In this document: one piece after another, positions 44,828 to 54,502 of the stretch
How the letters are laid out: each line of letters starts with the position of its first letter
How positions within the stretch are numbered: position 1 is the first letter of the stretch
Source: Bowdeniella nasicola
GTDB lineage: Bacteria > Actinomycetota > Actinomycetes > Actinomycetales > Actinomycetaceae
Length of the DNA stretch: 64,000 nt
Direction of reading: 5' to 3'
Assembly (NCBI RefSeq): GCF_900107735.1
Contig: NZ_FNQV01000003.1
Location: 160,325-224,324 of the forward strand
Position numbers and translations under genes: made by a program
Notes under the pieces: model-generated
Databases searched by the model: none
Seen by the model: the letters and a program-made list of their open reading frames with translations, nothing else
Told to the model about the DNA's origin: nothing

Positions 44828-45807
44828 GTGAGCCGCTGACCTTCGAGACCCTGAAGCCCTACCTCGATTCCGTCGAGGCGCGGCTGCAGGCCTCGACCTC
44901 CCACGAAGAACGCGTGATCGATCAGGCGGCAAGCCACCTCGCGATCGCCGGCGGCAAGCGCATGCGGCCCATGCTCGTGCTGCTCGCCGCCCATCTGGGC
45001 GACGGCGTGAATGAGGACGTGGAACGGGCGGCCGTGGGCGTCGAGCTCACCCACCTCGCCACGCTCTACCACGATGACGTTATGGACTCCGCGGCGCTGC
45101 GTCGCGGGGCTCCTGCAGCCCACGAAGTGTGGGGCAATACCGTCGCCATCCTGACCGGCGATCTCCTGTTTGCCCGCGCCTCCCAAATCGTCGCCTCCCT
45201 TGGCGCCGAAGCGGTGCGGATCCACGCCGAAACCTTCGAGCGGCTCTGCCTTGGCCAGCTGCATGAGACGCTCGGCGTTGCTGACGGGCAGGACCCGGTC
45301 GCGCACTACATCGATGTCCTCGCCGACAAGACGGGCTCGCTCATTGCGACTTCCGCGCGCTACGGGGCCATGTTCGCCGGAGCGCCGGCTGAACAGATCG
45401 CGGTGCTCGAGCGCTACGGCGAGAAGGTCGGCGTCGCCTTCCAGCTCGCCGATGACGTCATCGATCTTGCCTCCGATTCGGAAACGACGGGCAAGACCCC
45501 GGGCACGGACCTGCGCGAAGGCGTCGACACGATGCCGATCCTGCTGCTGAAGAAGCGCCAGCGCGCCGGCACGCTCGATGCCGAAGGCGAACAGCTCCTG
45601 AGCGACCTCGAGGGCGATCTGAGCTCCGATCGCGCCCTAAGCGACGTCGTGGCGCGGCTGCGCGTCCACCCCGTCGTCGATGAGGCGCGCGAGCTCGCCC
45701 GCTCCTGGGCCGATGATGCGGTAGCCGAACTCGACGGCCTGCCGGCCTCGCCCGTGAAGGACGCGCTCGCCGACTTTGCGGTGCTACTCGTCAACCGCAT
45801 GGCGTGA
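44824..45807 (+). CDS. Polyprenyl diphosphate synthase
   Basis: The 327-residue trans-isoprenyl diphosphate synthase has a first Asp-rich motif at about 84-88 (ATLYHDDVMDSAALRRG), the GGKRMRP substrate loop at about 43-49, and a second Asp-rich motif (AFQLADDVIDLASDSETTGK). It extends farnesyl or geranylgeranyl diphosphate to the long chain used by MenA. Small residues before the first motif (VELTHLATLYHDD) fit long-chain products; exact length is not predictable. GTG start overlaps the nuoN stop by four bases. In mycobacteria the equivalent gene neighbours menJ; here nuo stands between them. Confidence 0.92.
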   Translation: MSEPLTFETLKPYLDSVEARLQASTSHEERVIDQAASHLAIAGGKRMRPMLVLLAAHLGDGVNEDVERAAVGVELTHLATLYHDDVMDSAALRRGAPAAHEVWGNTVAILTGDLLFARASQIVASLGAEAVRIHAETFERLCLGQLHETLGVADGQDPVAHYIDVLADKTGSLIATSARYGAMFAGAPAEQIAVLERYGEKVGVAFQLADDVIDLASDSETTGKTPGTDLREGVDTMPILLLKKRQRAGTLDAEGEQLLSDLEGDLSSDRALSDVVARLRVHPVVDEARELARSWADDAVAELDGLPASPVKDALADFAVLLVNRMA

Positions 45808-45823
45808 CGTAGGAGAGGGTGAC

Positions 45824-47112
45824 GTGGACAGCGAGGGCTACCGGGAACTGCCGGTGGCGGACATTGTTTTCTCCACAACGGATGACCACGGTGTCATCAC
45901 CGACGCGGACTCGATCTTCGGCCAGCTAGCCCAACTGTAGCGCATCGAGCTGCTCGGCTCCCCGCACAACATCATCCGGCACCCCGCGATGCCCGGTGCC
46001 GTGTTTAAGGCGATGTGGGAGACGCTCCAGGCGGGCAGCCCATTCGTCGGCTACGTGCGCAATCGCGCCCTGGATGGCAAAGAGTACGTGGTGTTCGCGA
46101 CGGTCACGCCGCTGCCCGGTGGGGGATACCTCTACCCGGCCCGTCGTTAAAGAGCTCTTCTCGGCCGCCGTCGGGATTTATCGCACCGTGCGCCGAGCCG
46201 AGGACGGGTACCTCGAATCCGGCATGAACCGGCGAGATGCCGCAGCCGCAGGCCTTGAAGTTCTGGGCAAGGAACTCTCGGCCGCAGGGTTTTCCAGCTA
46301 CGCGCCATTCATGTGGAAGGCATTGCCCGCCGAGGTCACCGCCCGCGAAGCGCTCGTCAACGGTCTGCCGAGCCGCGAGCAGGAAACCGGTATGCTCGGC
46401 GAGGCCCTGGCCATCACACGCCGCATCATGGGCGAGCTCGATGCCTGGATGGACGCCGCGGAGCAGATCGCGAGCCTCGCGACCGAGCTGCGCGGCCTAG
46501 CAGGCGACATTACGCGCGATACGACGACGGGCGTCGTCACCGAGGAGATGCTGGACGCCTTTACCGCGCACGGCCCGCACATGGCCCTGCTGGCGCAGCT
46601 GCTGCAGCTGTGGATCCAGATGTAACCCATCGTCACCTCGGCGCTGGCGACCATGGTGAGGACCCTCAACTCGCTGGCCGATAACTCGGCGGCCACCCGC
46701 TTCCGCATCGCGCTGTCCCGACTGCACACGACGATGATCGCCAATTTCACGGTCGAACTCATGGATGGCGAACCCGATGCCGCCGCCAGTGCTCGCTCGA
46801 TCGAAGACCTCACGCGCGCGCTGCGCGAGGGCATGCGTCAGATGCGGTCAAGTTTCTCGGACAATCGCAGCCTCATCGCCGCCAGCGCGGAATCCGTTGC
46901 TGAAACTACCTACGCGCTCGATGTCCCCAACCAGGTGCTGCAGCTCTTTACCGCCTCCATCACCGGAATGCAGCTGCCCGAAGACCTTGCCGCGCACGTC
47001 CAGGCGGTCATTACCGCCAGCGCACGCGCCACCGAAAACCTCGCGCGAGTGAACTCCTTGATCGCCACGTGCCGCGAGATCGCGCATCGCGGACCCGGCC
47101 CACTGGGACTAA
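45824..47112 (+). pseudogene. PAS-domain protein, decayed (two nonsense codons, one frameshift)
   Basis: A start GTG with AGGAGAGGG upstream opens an Aer-like PAS domain: PVADIVFSTTDDHGVITDAD, then ELLGSPHNIIRHPAMPGAVF, then YVVFATVTPLPGGGYL. The frame is broken by TAG at 45938, shifts by one near 46130, continues as RPVVKELFSAAVGIYRTVRR, and is broken again by TAA at 46623. A helical C-terminal region (ALREGMRQMRSSFSDNRSLI) follows to about 47112. Each remaining segment still reads as good protein, so decay is recent. No chemoreceptor signalling domain is apparent. Probably a redox or ligand sensor once; now unlikely to make a full product. Confidence 0.8.
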
Positions 47113-47119
47113 GGACGTA

Positions 47120-48043
47120 TCAGCGCCGGGGCGCCCGGCGGCGCAGCCGGCTCAGTGAGTCGGCGATCAGCAGCGAGATTGCGATCCACACCAGCGCGAA
47201 ACCGGCCAGCCGCTCGGGCGGCAAGGGCTCGTGGAACACGGCCACCCCGATCCCCATCTGAATTGCGGGTGTGATGTACTGCAGCAGCCCGAGGAATGCC
47301 AAGGGCAGTCGGCGAGCAGCGCCGGCAAAGATCATCAAGACGATTGCGGTCAGCGGGCCCGAGATCACGAGCAGCGCAAAGATTCCGGGTCGATCCAGGC
47401 CGCCCCAGATGCTCTCCGTCGCCGCAAGGTAGCCGAGATACACCGCCGCGAGCGGCACGATCGCCATGGTCTCGACCGCCATCCCCGGCAGCGGGCCGGC
47501 CTTGGGTCCCACCTGCTTTTTCACGAGCGAATACAGCCCAAAGGATGCCGCGAGCCCGAGCGCAATATAGGGCACCTCGCCGTAGGCGACGATGAGGACG
47601 ATGACTGCGAGCGCGCCGAAAATAATCGCCCCCCACTGCAGCGGCCGGAGTCGTTCCCCGAGGACCAGAACGGCCAGGATGACGGTGACAATGGGATTGA
47701 TGAAATATCCGAGCGCCGCATCCAGCGTCCGCCCGCTCGTGACGCCATAGACGTAGATCGTCCAGTTCGCGGCAACGAGCAGGCCCGCAAGGAAAAGCGC
47801 GCTCGCAATGCGGCGATCGCGCAGGATTGCAACGAACTCCCGCCAGCGGCCAAGGACTGGCAGCGCGGCAAGGCAGAATACGAGTCCCCAGATCGCGCGG
47901 TGGGCGACGATTTCCAGCGCGCCGACGCTTGCTAGGAGAGCGAAGAACAGGGGGAAGCCGCCCCACATGAGGTAGGCGCCAAGCCCCAGGGCAAAACCGG
48001 TGCGGTCAATACCATCCGGCTTGGCAGAAATAGGGGCGCTCAC
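47120..48043 (-). CDS. rarD: RarD-type EamA family transporter
   Basis: The 307-residue protein has ten helices in two EamA repeats. RarD features include YLMWGGFPLFFALLASVGAL, EIVAHRAIWGLVFCLAALPV, ANWTIYVYGVTSGRTLDAAL, GYFINPIVTVILAVLVLGER and LYSLVKKQVG. E. coli RarD is known as a chloramphenicol-sensitivity protein; the natural substrate is unknown. GTG start with GATACT nearby. Convergent with the decayed PAS gene and divergent from pdhA. Confidence 0.88.
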   Translation of the reverse strand: MSAPISAKPDGIDRTGFALGLGAYLMWGGFPLFFALLASVGALEIVAHRAIWGLVFCLAALPVLGRWREFVAILRDRRIASALFLAGLLVAANWTIYVYGVTSGRTLDAALGYFINPIVTVILAVLVLGERLRPLQWGAIIFGALAVIVLIVAYGEVPYIALGLAASFGLYSLVKKQVGPKAGPLPGMAVETMAIVPLAAVYLGYLAATESIWGGLDRPGIFALLVISGPLTAIVLMIFAGAARRLPLAFLGLLQYITPAIQMGIGVAVFHEPLPPERLAGFALVWIAISLLIADSLSRLRRRAPRR

Positions 48044-48242
48044 CCCAGTAGTATCCCCCGGCCAGCGGGGCCCAGCACGATGGTCTCACCAGTCATGGAA
48101 GTCGCGGAGTGCGCCTTGGGTATAGATGCTGCTTATAGGCTTCTAAAGTAAAACTACGGCTATCTCCTTGCTTCTTGGCGGTAAAAGCAGCGAGTCTAGG
48201 GAGTGTAGAGATCACAAAATTCATCGAAGAGGATTGTCATAC

Positions 48243-49352
48243 ATGGACGCGATGTCGCTAGCCGAAATTCCTTGGGAGGAGATAGCCGCCAGCTATGGCG
48301 AGAACTTCCCCATGCACGCGGTGCTGAGCCCCGACGGCGAAATTCTCGACCCCGAGGCCTTTGAGAAGGTCTCGGAAGAAACCCTTGTCGAGCTCATGGA
48401 AGACATGGTGTGGGCGCACGTCTTTGATCAGCGCATCATCATGCTCAACCGCCAGGGAGCGCTCGGCAACTACGCTCCGGGCGGCGGCCAGGAGGCCAGC
48501 CAATTCGCTTCGCTGAAAGCCCTGAGCTCCCAGGACCTGCTGATCCCCACCTACCGCGACCTGGCTCCGCTCATCAAGCACGGAGTGCCGATGCACCAGG
48601 CATTCTTGTGGTGGCGCGGCCACATCGAAGGCAACGCCTACCCCGAGGACGTCTCGGCCTGGGTGCCCCAGGTCATTGTCGGTGCGACCGTCATGCACGC
48701 CGTGGGAGCCGCGATGGCAATGGCCCGTAAGGGCGAAAAGCGCGTGGCCTTCGCCTATCTTGGCGACGGCGCTACCTCGCAGGGTGATTTCTACGAGGGA
48801 TTGAACTTCGCGGGCGTCTACAAGGCCCCGGTCATCGCCCTAATCCAGAACAACCAGTACGCGATCTCGGTTCCCGTCGTGAACCAGACCGCCGCACAGA
48901 CCCTGGCGCAAAAGGGTGTCGCTGCGGGTGTGCCCGCGATCCGGGTGGATGGCAACGACCCCGTCGCCGTCTATCTCGCCACCGCCTCGGCGCGCGAATA
49001 CGCGCTTGCCGGCAATGGTCCGGTCCTCATCGAAGCCCTGACCTACCGCTCTGGTTCACACACGATGTCGGATGATCCGACGCGCTACCGCGGTGCAGAC
49101 GAAGTCGACCTTTGGACGAACAAGTCGGCGCTGCGCCGCCTGCGCGAGGTGCTCGTGGAAAAGAAGCTGTGGGACCTTGAGCGCGAAGAAGAGATCGCGG
49201 AACAGGTTAAGGGCGAAATCAAGGAAGCCCTGAAGCTCATGGGCCAGACGCCGGCCCAGAAGGTCACTGACTTCCTGTCCGTGATGTATGAAAACCCGCC
49301 GGCAACGATCACCGAGCAACTCGACACCTACGCCGCGAAGGAGGCTAACTAA
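48243..49352 (+). CDS. pdhA: Pyruvate dehydrogenase E1 component alpha subunit
   Basis: The 369-residue ThDP enzyme decarboxylates 2-oxo acid with the beta subunit encoded next. Marks are [20 protein letters not shown], the ThDP/Mg2+ motif [20 protein letters not shown] ending in [10 protein letters not shown], and the C-terminal [20 protein letters not shown]. These match Bacillus-type PdhA better than branched-chain E1 alpha, so pyruvate is the likely substrate. Many Actinobacteria instead use a single-chain AceE. ATG at 48243 has GAAGAGGA upstream; ATG 48252 is possible. The 200-bp upstream region is AT-rich for this genome and probably holds the operon promoter. Confidence 0.88.
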   Translation: MDAMSLAEIPWEEIAASYGENFPMHAVLSPDGEILDPEAFEKVSEETLVELMEDMVWAHVFDQRIIMLNRQGALGNYAPGGGQEASQFASLKALSSQDLLIPTYRDLAPLIKHGVPMHQAFLWWRGHIEGNAYPEDVSAWVPQVIVGATVMHAVGAAMAMARKGEKRVAFAYLGDGATSQGDFYEGLNFAGVYKAPVIALIQNNQYAISVPVVNQTAAQTLAQKGVAAGVPAIRVDGNDPVAVYLATASAREYALAGNGPVLIEALTYRSGSHTMSDDPTRYRGADEVDLWTNKSALRRLREVLVEKKLWDLEREEEIAEQVKGEIKEALKLMGQTPAQKVTDFLSVMYENPPATITEQLDTYAAKEAN

Positions 49353-49354
49353 GC

Positions 49355-50332
49355 ATGAGCGAGATGACTCTTGCCCAAGCTGTCACCTCCGGCCTCGACA
49401 CCATGCTCGGCCGGGACGATACGACGATGATCTTCGGTGAGGACGTGGGCAAAAACGGTGGCGTTTTCCGCATCACCGACGGCCTGCAGGCCAAGTACGG
49501 CACCGACCGCGTCTTCGATACCCCGCTCGCCGAGTCGGGCATCCTCGCGATGTCGATTGGGCTGGCCGATCAGGGCATGCGCCCGCTGCCGGAGATTCAG
49601 TTCTCCTCTTTCATCCTGCAGGGCATGGACGCCGTCGTCGCGCATATTGCCCGCTACCGCTACCGCTACGCCGGCAAGCGCAACCTACCCATCACGATCC
49701 GCACCCCCTTCGGTGGCGGCGTACACACCCCCGAGCTGCACTCCGATTCCTACGAGGGACTGCTCGCCCAGATCCCCGGTCTGCGCGTCGTGATCCCCTC
49801 GAGCGCCTATGACGCGAAGGGCCTGCTCATCGCGTCGATCGAATCCAATGATCCGGTCGTCTTCCTCGAACACCTCAAGCTCTACCGCACGGTCAAGGGC
49901 GAGGTTCCCGAGGACTACTACACCGTCGACCTCGATAAGGCCGCGGTGCGCCGCGAGGGCAGCGATATCTCGATCATCGGCTACGGCCTCATGGTCGTGG
50001 AGGCCGAGAAGGCCGCCGACGAACTCGCCAAGGACGGCATCAACGCGGAGGTCATCGACCTGCGCACCGTCGCCCCGGTGGACTTCGAGACGCTCGTCGC
50101 CTCGGTGACCAAGACCCACCGCGCACTGGTGGTGCAGGAAGCCCAGCACATTGCGGGCGTCGGTGGCTACGTTGCCTCGGAGATCGCACAGCGCTGCTTC
50201 ATGCAGCTCGACGCTCCCGTCGCGCGGGTCTCCGGCCCCGACACCACCTACCCGTTCGGCGCTGCCGAAAGCGTGTGGCTGCCCGGCGCGAAGGACATCT
50301 ACGCCGCCGCCAAGGCCACGTTCGAGTTCTAG
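49355..50332 (+). CDS. pdhB: Pyruvate dehydrogenase E1 component beta subunit
   Basis: The 325-residue transketolase-like subunit pairs with PdhA. Family segments are [60 protein letters not shown] and the C-terminal swivel domain ([20 protein letters not shown]). It forms the alpha2beta2 E1 and helps position ThDP. It follows pdhA after two bases. Confidence 0.93.
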   Translation: MSEMTLAQAVTSGLDTMLGRDDTTMIFGEDVGKNGGVFRITDGLQAKYGTDRVFDTPLAESGILAMSIGLADQGMRPLPEIQFSSFILQGMDAVVAHIARYRYRYAGKRNLPITIRTPFGGGVHTPELHSDSYEGLLAQIPGLRVVIPSSAYDAKGLLIASIESNDPVVFLEHLKLYRTVKGEVPEDYYTVDLDKAAVRREGSDISIIGYGLMVVEAEKAADELAKDGINAEVIDLRTVAPVDFETLVASVTKTHRALVVQEAQHIAGVGGYVASEIAQRCFMQLDAPVARVSGPDTTYPFGAAESVWLPGAKDIYAAAKATFEF

Positions 50333-50343
50333 GAAGGCCAGCA

Positions 50344-51693
50344 ATGTTCCAATTCAAACTGCCCGACATTGGTGAGGGCACCCACGAAGCAGACATCATC
50401 GCCTGGCACGTCAAGGTTGGCGATGAGGTCAAGGAGGACGACACCCTCGTCGAGATTCAGTCCGACAAGGCCACCGCCGACCTTCCGAGCCCGGTCTCCG
50501 GCATCGTCACGAAGATCATCGGCGAGGAGGGAGACAAGGCGCTCGTCGGCTCAGTCATCATCGAGATCGACACTGGCGATGGTGCTGGCAGCCCTGCGAG
50601 CCCCGCCGACGATAGCGCGGTCGCGGCCGACGAATCCGGCGTGGACGCCGTCAAGGACGCCGAGGACGAGAGCGCTCCGCAAGCGCCGAGCGCACCGGCC
50701 ACGACGAGCTCGCCGCGCGAAGCCGTGCACGGCGAGGACGTTGATATTCGCACGCTGGCCGTCCCGCGGGTGCGCTACTACGCCCGCAGCAAGGGGATCG
50801 ACCTGCGTACGATCGAGGGCACCGGCCGCTCCGGCCTCATCACGATCGATGACGTCGACGCGGCGCTCCAGGCAGCGTCAGCCGACAGCGCCCCGAGTGA
50901 GCCAACTGAGCAGAGCCCGGCGCCTCAGGACAGCCCGGCTCCGACAGCGCCGGTGGCACAGGCCGCGCCGATCGCATCCGCTGCGGGCCAGCGCCGCGAG
51001 AAGATGAGCCCGATGCGTCGCGCGACCGCTAACGCCATGGTGGGCGCCAAGCAGACCATCCCGCACGTCACGGTCTTCGACCGCGCCGTCGTCGACGAGC
51101 TCGTCGCCCACCGGGCCCGGCTCAAGCCGCGCGCCGCCGAGGCCGGCATCAAGCTCACCTACACGCCCTACCTCGTCAAGGCGTGCGTCGCGATGCTGAA
51201 GAAGCACCCGCACCTCAACGCCTACGCGGACATGGCTGCGGGCGAGATCGTCTACCGTGACTCGATCGATGTCACGGTGGCTGTCAACACCGACGCCGGC
51301 CTGTACGTGCCCGTCGTGAAGGACGCCGATCGTCGCTCGCTGTTCGACATCGCTCGCGAGGTTGAACGCCTCGGCGCTCTCGCCCAGGACGGCAAACTTG
51401 CGAGCGCCGATATGACGGGCGGATCGCTCACCATCACGAACGTCGGCGGCGCCGCCACCGCGGGCGTGTGGTCCACCCCGATCATCAACGTGCCCGAGCC
51501 GATCATCATCGGCATCGGGCGCATCGAAGGCGAGTTCCTGCCCGATCAGGACAAGAACCCCGTCTACAAGGACGTCATGAAGATCAGCTTCGGCTTCGAT
51601 CACCGCCTCGTCGACGGCGTCGCCGCCCAGCTGGCGCTAAACGATTTCAAGGCGTTCCTATCCGATCCCGACTACCTGTTTGCGGAGAGCTAA
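50344..51693 (+). CDS. pdhC: Dihydrolipoamide acetyltransferase (PDH E2)
   Basis: The 449-residue protein has one lipoyl domain at 1-80 (FKLPDIGEGTHEADIIAWHV, lipoylated Lys in IQSDKATADLPSP), an Ala/Pro-rich linker, an E3/E1-binding domain at about 135-175 (VPRVRYYARSKGIDLRTIEG), a second linker, and a catalytic domain with KISFGFDHRLVDGVAAQL (catalytic His). It transfers the acyl group from lipoate to CoA. ATG at 50344 starts exactly at the lipoyl domain, with GGAAGG upstream. The domain set fits a Gram-positive PDH core. Confidence 0.93.
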   Translation: MFQFKLPDIGEGTHEADIIAWHVKVGDEVKEDDTLVEIQSDKATADLPSPVSGIVTKIIGEEGDKALVGSVIIEIDTGDGAGSPASPADDSAVAADESGVDAVKDAEDESAPQAPSAPATTSSPREAVHGEDVDIRTLAVPRVRYYARSKGIDLRTIEGTGRSGLITIDDVDAALQAASADSAPSEPTEQSPAPQDSPAPTAPVAQAAPIASAAGQRREKMSPMRRATANAMVGAKQTIPHVTVFDRAVVDELVAHRARLKPRAAEAGIKLTYTPYLVKACVAMLKKHPHLNAYADMAAGEIVYRDSIDVTVAVNTDAGLYVPVVKDADRRSLFDIAREVERLGALAQDGKLASADMTGGSLTITNVGGAATAGVWSTPIINVPEPIIIGIGRIEGEFLPDQDKNPVYKDVMKISFGFDHRLVDGVAAQLALNDFKAFLSDPDYLFAES

Positions 51694-51697
51694 GCCG

Positions 51698-53110
51698 ATG
51701 GTTGTAGGAGATTTTGCATCCGAAGTCGACCTCGTCGTCATCGGTTCCGGACCGGGCGGCTACGTCGCCGCAATCCGCGCCGCTCAACTCGGCCAGAAGG
51801 TCATCGTCGTCGAAAAGGATAAGGTCGGGGGAGCCTGCCTGAACGTGGGCTGCATCCCGTCCAAGGCGCTGATCGAGGCGGGCCACCACGTGGCCGCCTC
51901 CAAGGCGCCCGGCCTGTTCGGCGTCACGAACGAGAACACGACGATCGACTTTTCCGCCACGCAGGCGTGGAAGGATAACGACGTCGTTGGTCACCTGACC
52001 AAGGGCGTTGCCGGACTGCTGAAGAAGAACGGTGTCGAGGTCATCTCGGGCGAGGCACATTTCGTTGATGCCTCGACGCTGCGCGTCATCTTCGATGACG
52101 TCTACGGCCAGTCCTACTCCTTCAAGCACTGCATCATCGCGACGGGCTCGCGGCCCGTCGTGCTGCCGGTAGCGCCGCTATCCGAGCGGGTCCTAGACTC
52201 CACCGGGGTCTTGAACCTGCCCGAGATCCCGGAGCGGCTCATCATCGTTGGCGGCGGCTATATCGGGATGGAGCTGGCCGGCGCCTACGCCGATCTCGGC
52301 TCCCAGGTCACCGTCTTGGAGGGCCTGGATCGCGTGCTTGCCGCCTTCGAGGACGACCTTGTCGCGCCGGTGCTGCGCCAAGCAAAAAAGCGCGGCATCG
52401 AGATCATCACCGGAGCCACGCTCACCGCGACGGCCGTTGATGGTGATCACGTGCGCGCCACGTACGAAACCGCCGACGGTGAGCACACGATCGAGGCCGA
52501 CTACCTCGGTGTGTGCGTCGGCCGCGTACCCAATACCGACGAGCTCGGCCTGGAGATGGCGGGGCTTTCGACGACGGAGCGCGGCCTGATCGAGGTCGAT
52601 GAGCAGTGCCGCACGGCGGTACCGCAAATCTTCGCGATCGGCGACATCACGCCCGGCCTGCCGCTTGCTCACAAGGCGAGCTATGAAGCCAAAGTCGCTG
52701 CCGCCGCCATTGCCGGCGATCGTGCGGTGGCGGCCGATTACCTCGCGATCCCGGCGGTGTGCTACACCTCGCCCGAGATCGCGACCGTCGGGATGACCGC
52801 GGCCGAAGCCACGGAAGCGGGCTTTGAGGTGAAGAAGTCGAAGTTCCCCCTCGGGGGTAATGGCCGCGCGCTCTCACTGTCAGAAGCTGTCGGATTCGTG
52901 CGCCTCGTGACAGACAAGGACACCTCGCGCCTGCTGGGTGCCCAGGTTGTCGGGCCGAACGCCTCCGAACTCATTGGGGAACTCGGCCTGGCGGTGGAAA
53001 ACCTGCTCAGCGCCGACGACATCGTCGCAACGATCCACGCTCATCCCACTCTCACGGAATCCATCATGGACGCGGCCGAGGCAGCTCTTGGCCACGCCAT
53101 CCACCAGTAG
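51698..53110 (+). CDS. lpdA: Dihydrolipoamide dehydrogenase (E3)
   Basis: The 470-residue flavoprotein reoxidises dihydrolipoamide with NAD+. It shows FAD motif LVVIGSGPGGYVAAIRAAQL, redox-active disulfide GGACLNVGCIPSKALIEAG, NAD motif LIIVGGGYIGMELAGAYADL, and the C-terminal active-site pair HAHPTLTESIMDAAEAALGH. ATG at 51698 lies four bases after the pdhC stop. The remnant PTS gene follows after 11 bases, so ptb and buk are probably in the same transcript. Confidence 0.94.
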   Translation: MVVGDFASEVDLVVIGSGPGGYVAAIRAAQLGQKVIVVEKDKVGGACLNVGCIPSKALIEAGHHVAASKAPGLFGVTNENTTIDFSATQAWKDNDVVGHLTKGVAGLLKKNGVEVISGEAHFVDASTLRVIFDDVYGQSYSFKHCIIATGSRPVVLPVAPLSERVLDSTGVLNLPEIPERLIIVGGGYIGMELAGAYADLGSQVTVLEGLDRVLAAFEDDLVAPVLRQAKKRGIEIITGATLTATAVDGDHVRATYETADGEHTIEADYLGVCVGRVPNTDELGLEMAGLSTTERGLIEVDEQCRTAVPQIFAIGDITPGLPLAHKASYEAKVAAAAIAGDRAVAADYLAIPAVCYTSPEIATVGMTAAEATEAGFEVKKSKFPLGGNGRALSLSEAVGFVRLVTDKDTSRLLGAQVVGPNASELIGELGLAVENLLSADDIVATIHAHPTLTESIMDAAEAALGHAIHQ

Positions 53111-53121
53111 AAAGACCACTC

Positions 53122-53596
53122 ATGTCAGTTGCAACCCAGCCAGCGACCGCGCATCCCGCGAAGGACTTCACCATGAACGTCCTGAACGGGCTCGCCATTG
53201 GTACCGTCGTCGCACTCATCCCCGGCGCTCTGCTGGGTGAGCTGGTGCGGGCCCTCCTACCGCACGCGCCATGGCTGGAGGTCGTCTTGCAGGCGACCCA
53301 AGTCTCCAACGGCGTTATGGGGCTCGTCATCGGTTTCCTTGTCGGCGGCGCTGTGTGGCATCATCGGCGCAATCCTCGGCATCACCGGAACGCCGATGTT
53401 GGCCGGGTTCGGTTTTACCGGACTCGTCGGCCCGCTGGCCTACTTCGAGTTGGAAGGCTGGTCTCTGCTGAACATCGGTAAGGCGATCATCGCTTTCGTG
53501 GTCGCTCCGGTCGCGTTCGGGATCATCTTTAACCGGGTGTTCACGAAGATCGTGCCGATCATCGATCCCGAGGATTACCGCCTCAACTTCTCCTAA
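53122..53596 (+). pseudogene. PTS-IIC-like (PF13303-type) membrane protein, internally deleted
   Basis: The first ~70 residues (FTMNVLNGLAIGTVVALIPG, ALLGELVRALLP, VSNGVMGLVIGFLVGGA) resemble the N-terminus of PF13303-type PTS IIC-like transporters. The last ~80, in a frame one base later (CGIIGAILGITGTPMLAGFG, FTGLVGPLAYFELEGWSLLN, IVPIIDPEDYRLNF), resemble its C-terminus. About 180 middle residues expected for the family are missing, and the frame changes at about 53342-53358. A deletion of 3n+2 bases explains both. The family is recalled from memory. The gene sits between lpdA and ptb and may once have imported a substrate for this pathway. Confidence 0.65.
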
Positions 53597-53608
53597 GGAC
53601 AACGCTTC

Positions 53609-54502
53609 ATGATCACGAGACTTGCTGAGCTCGACCACCTCGTTTCTCGACGGGAGGAGCCCGTCGGGATCGCCGTCGTCAACGCGTGCGATGACGCGGT
53701 ACTCGACTCGCTTGCCGATCTCACCGCGGCCGGCACCATCTACCCGCTGCTCATCGATCCCTCGCCTTCGCTGCCGCAGGCCGCGGCAGCACACCTGGCC
53801 AAGGACAGCTATGAGTGTTTCACGGTGGCCGATGATGCCGAGTCCGCTGCACTGGCCGTAGCCCTCGTTCGCGAGGGGCGGGCCGGAGCCCTGATGAAAG
53901 GCCATGTTGCCTCCGGAGTATTCCTCAAGGCAGTCGTGGATCGAGAAACCGGAATCCGCTCGAGCGCGGTGCTCTCGCATGTCGCGGTTCTTGAGGCCCG
54001 CGAGCTCGACCAACTCATCGCCGTGACCGACGGCGGCATGATGACGGTTCCTAATGAAGAGCAAAGCGAAGCGATCATTGAGCACGGCGTTCAGGTCATG
54101 CAAGCGCTCGGCGTATCCGACCCGAAGGTCGCACTGCTGTCTGCCGCGGAAACCGTCATTCCCCGCCTACCTTCGGCGGAGCTGCAGGCAGGCCTCGCGG
54201 CTAAAGACGGGCGCGACATCACCGTGGAGGGCCCGATCTCTCTCGACATCGCCCTGATTCCAGGTATCGCCGAGGAAAAGGATTACCCGGGAGCGATCAA
54301 GGGCGATGCCAGTGTCATCGTCGTGCCCGATATCGTCACCGGAAACGTGCTGTCGAAATCGCTCATCTACTTCGGTGGCGGAGCGATGGCAGGCGTCGTG
54401 CTCGGGGCGGCGTGCCCGATTATCCTGACCTCGCGCAGCGCGGGAGCAGCGGAAAAGCGCTACTCAATCGAGCTCGCGATCGCGATGGGGGAGGGCGCAT
54501 GA
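53609..54502 (+). CDS. ptb: Phosphate butyryltransferase
   Basis: The 297-residue phosphate acyltransferase converts acyl-CoA and phosphate to acyl phosphate. Ptb-type marks are GALMKGHVASGVFLKAVVDR, TGIRSSAVLSHVAVLEAREL, AVTDGGMMTVPNEEQSEAII, IVVPDIVTGNVLSKSLIYFG and IILTSRSAGAAEKRYSIELA. It is smaller than acetyl-CoA phosphotransacetylase (Pta). The acyl chain is not predictable from sequence: butyryl, isobutyryl or perhaps acetyl. It overlaps buk by four bases, the usual ptb-buk pairing, so ATP can be made from acyl-CoA. Confidence 0.88.
   Translation: MITRLAELDHLVSRREEPVGIAVVNACDDAVLDSLADLTAAGTIYPLLIDPSPSLPQAAAAHLAKDSYECFTVADDAESAALAVALVREGRAGALMKGHVASGVFLKAVVDRETGIRSSAVLSHVAVLEARELDQLIAVTDGGMMTVPNEEQSEAIIEHGVQVMQALGVSDPKVALLSAAETVIPRLPSAELQAGLAAKDGRDITVEGPISLDIALIPGIAEEKDYPGAIKGDASVIVVPDIVTGNVLSKSLIYFGGGAMAGVVLGAACPIILTSRSAGAAEKRYSIELAIAMGEGA

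Noticed and set aside
48190..48240. Rex or GlxR/CRP binding site upstream of pdhA
   Set aside because: Only one half-site (ATCACAA) is present; the other arm does not match either consensus.
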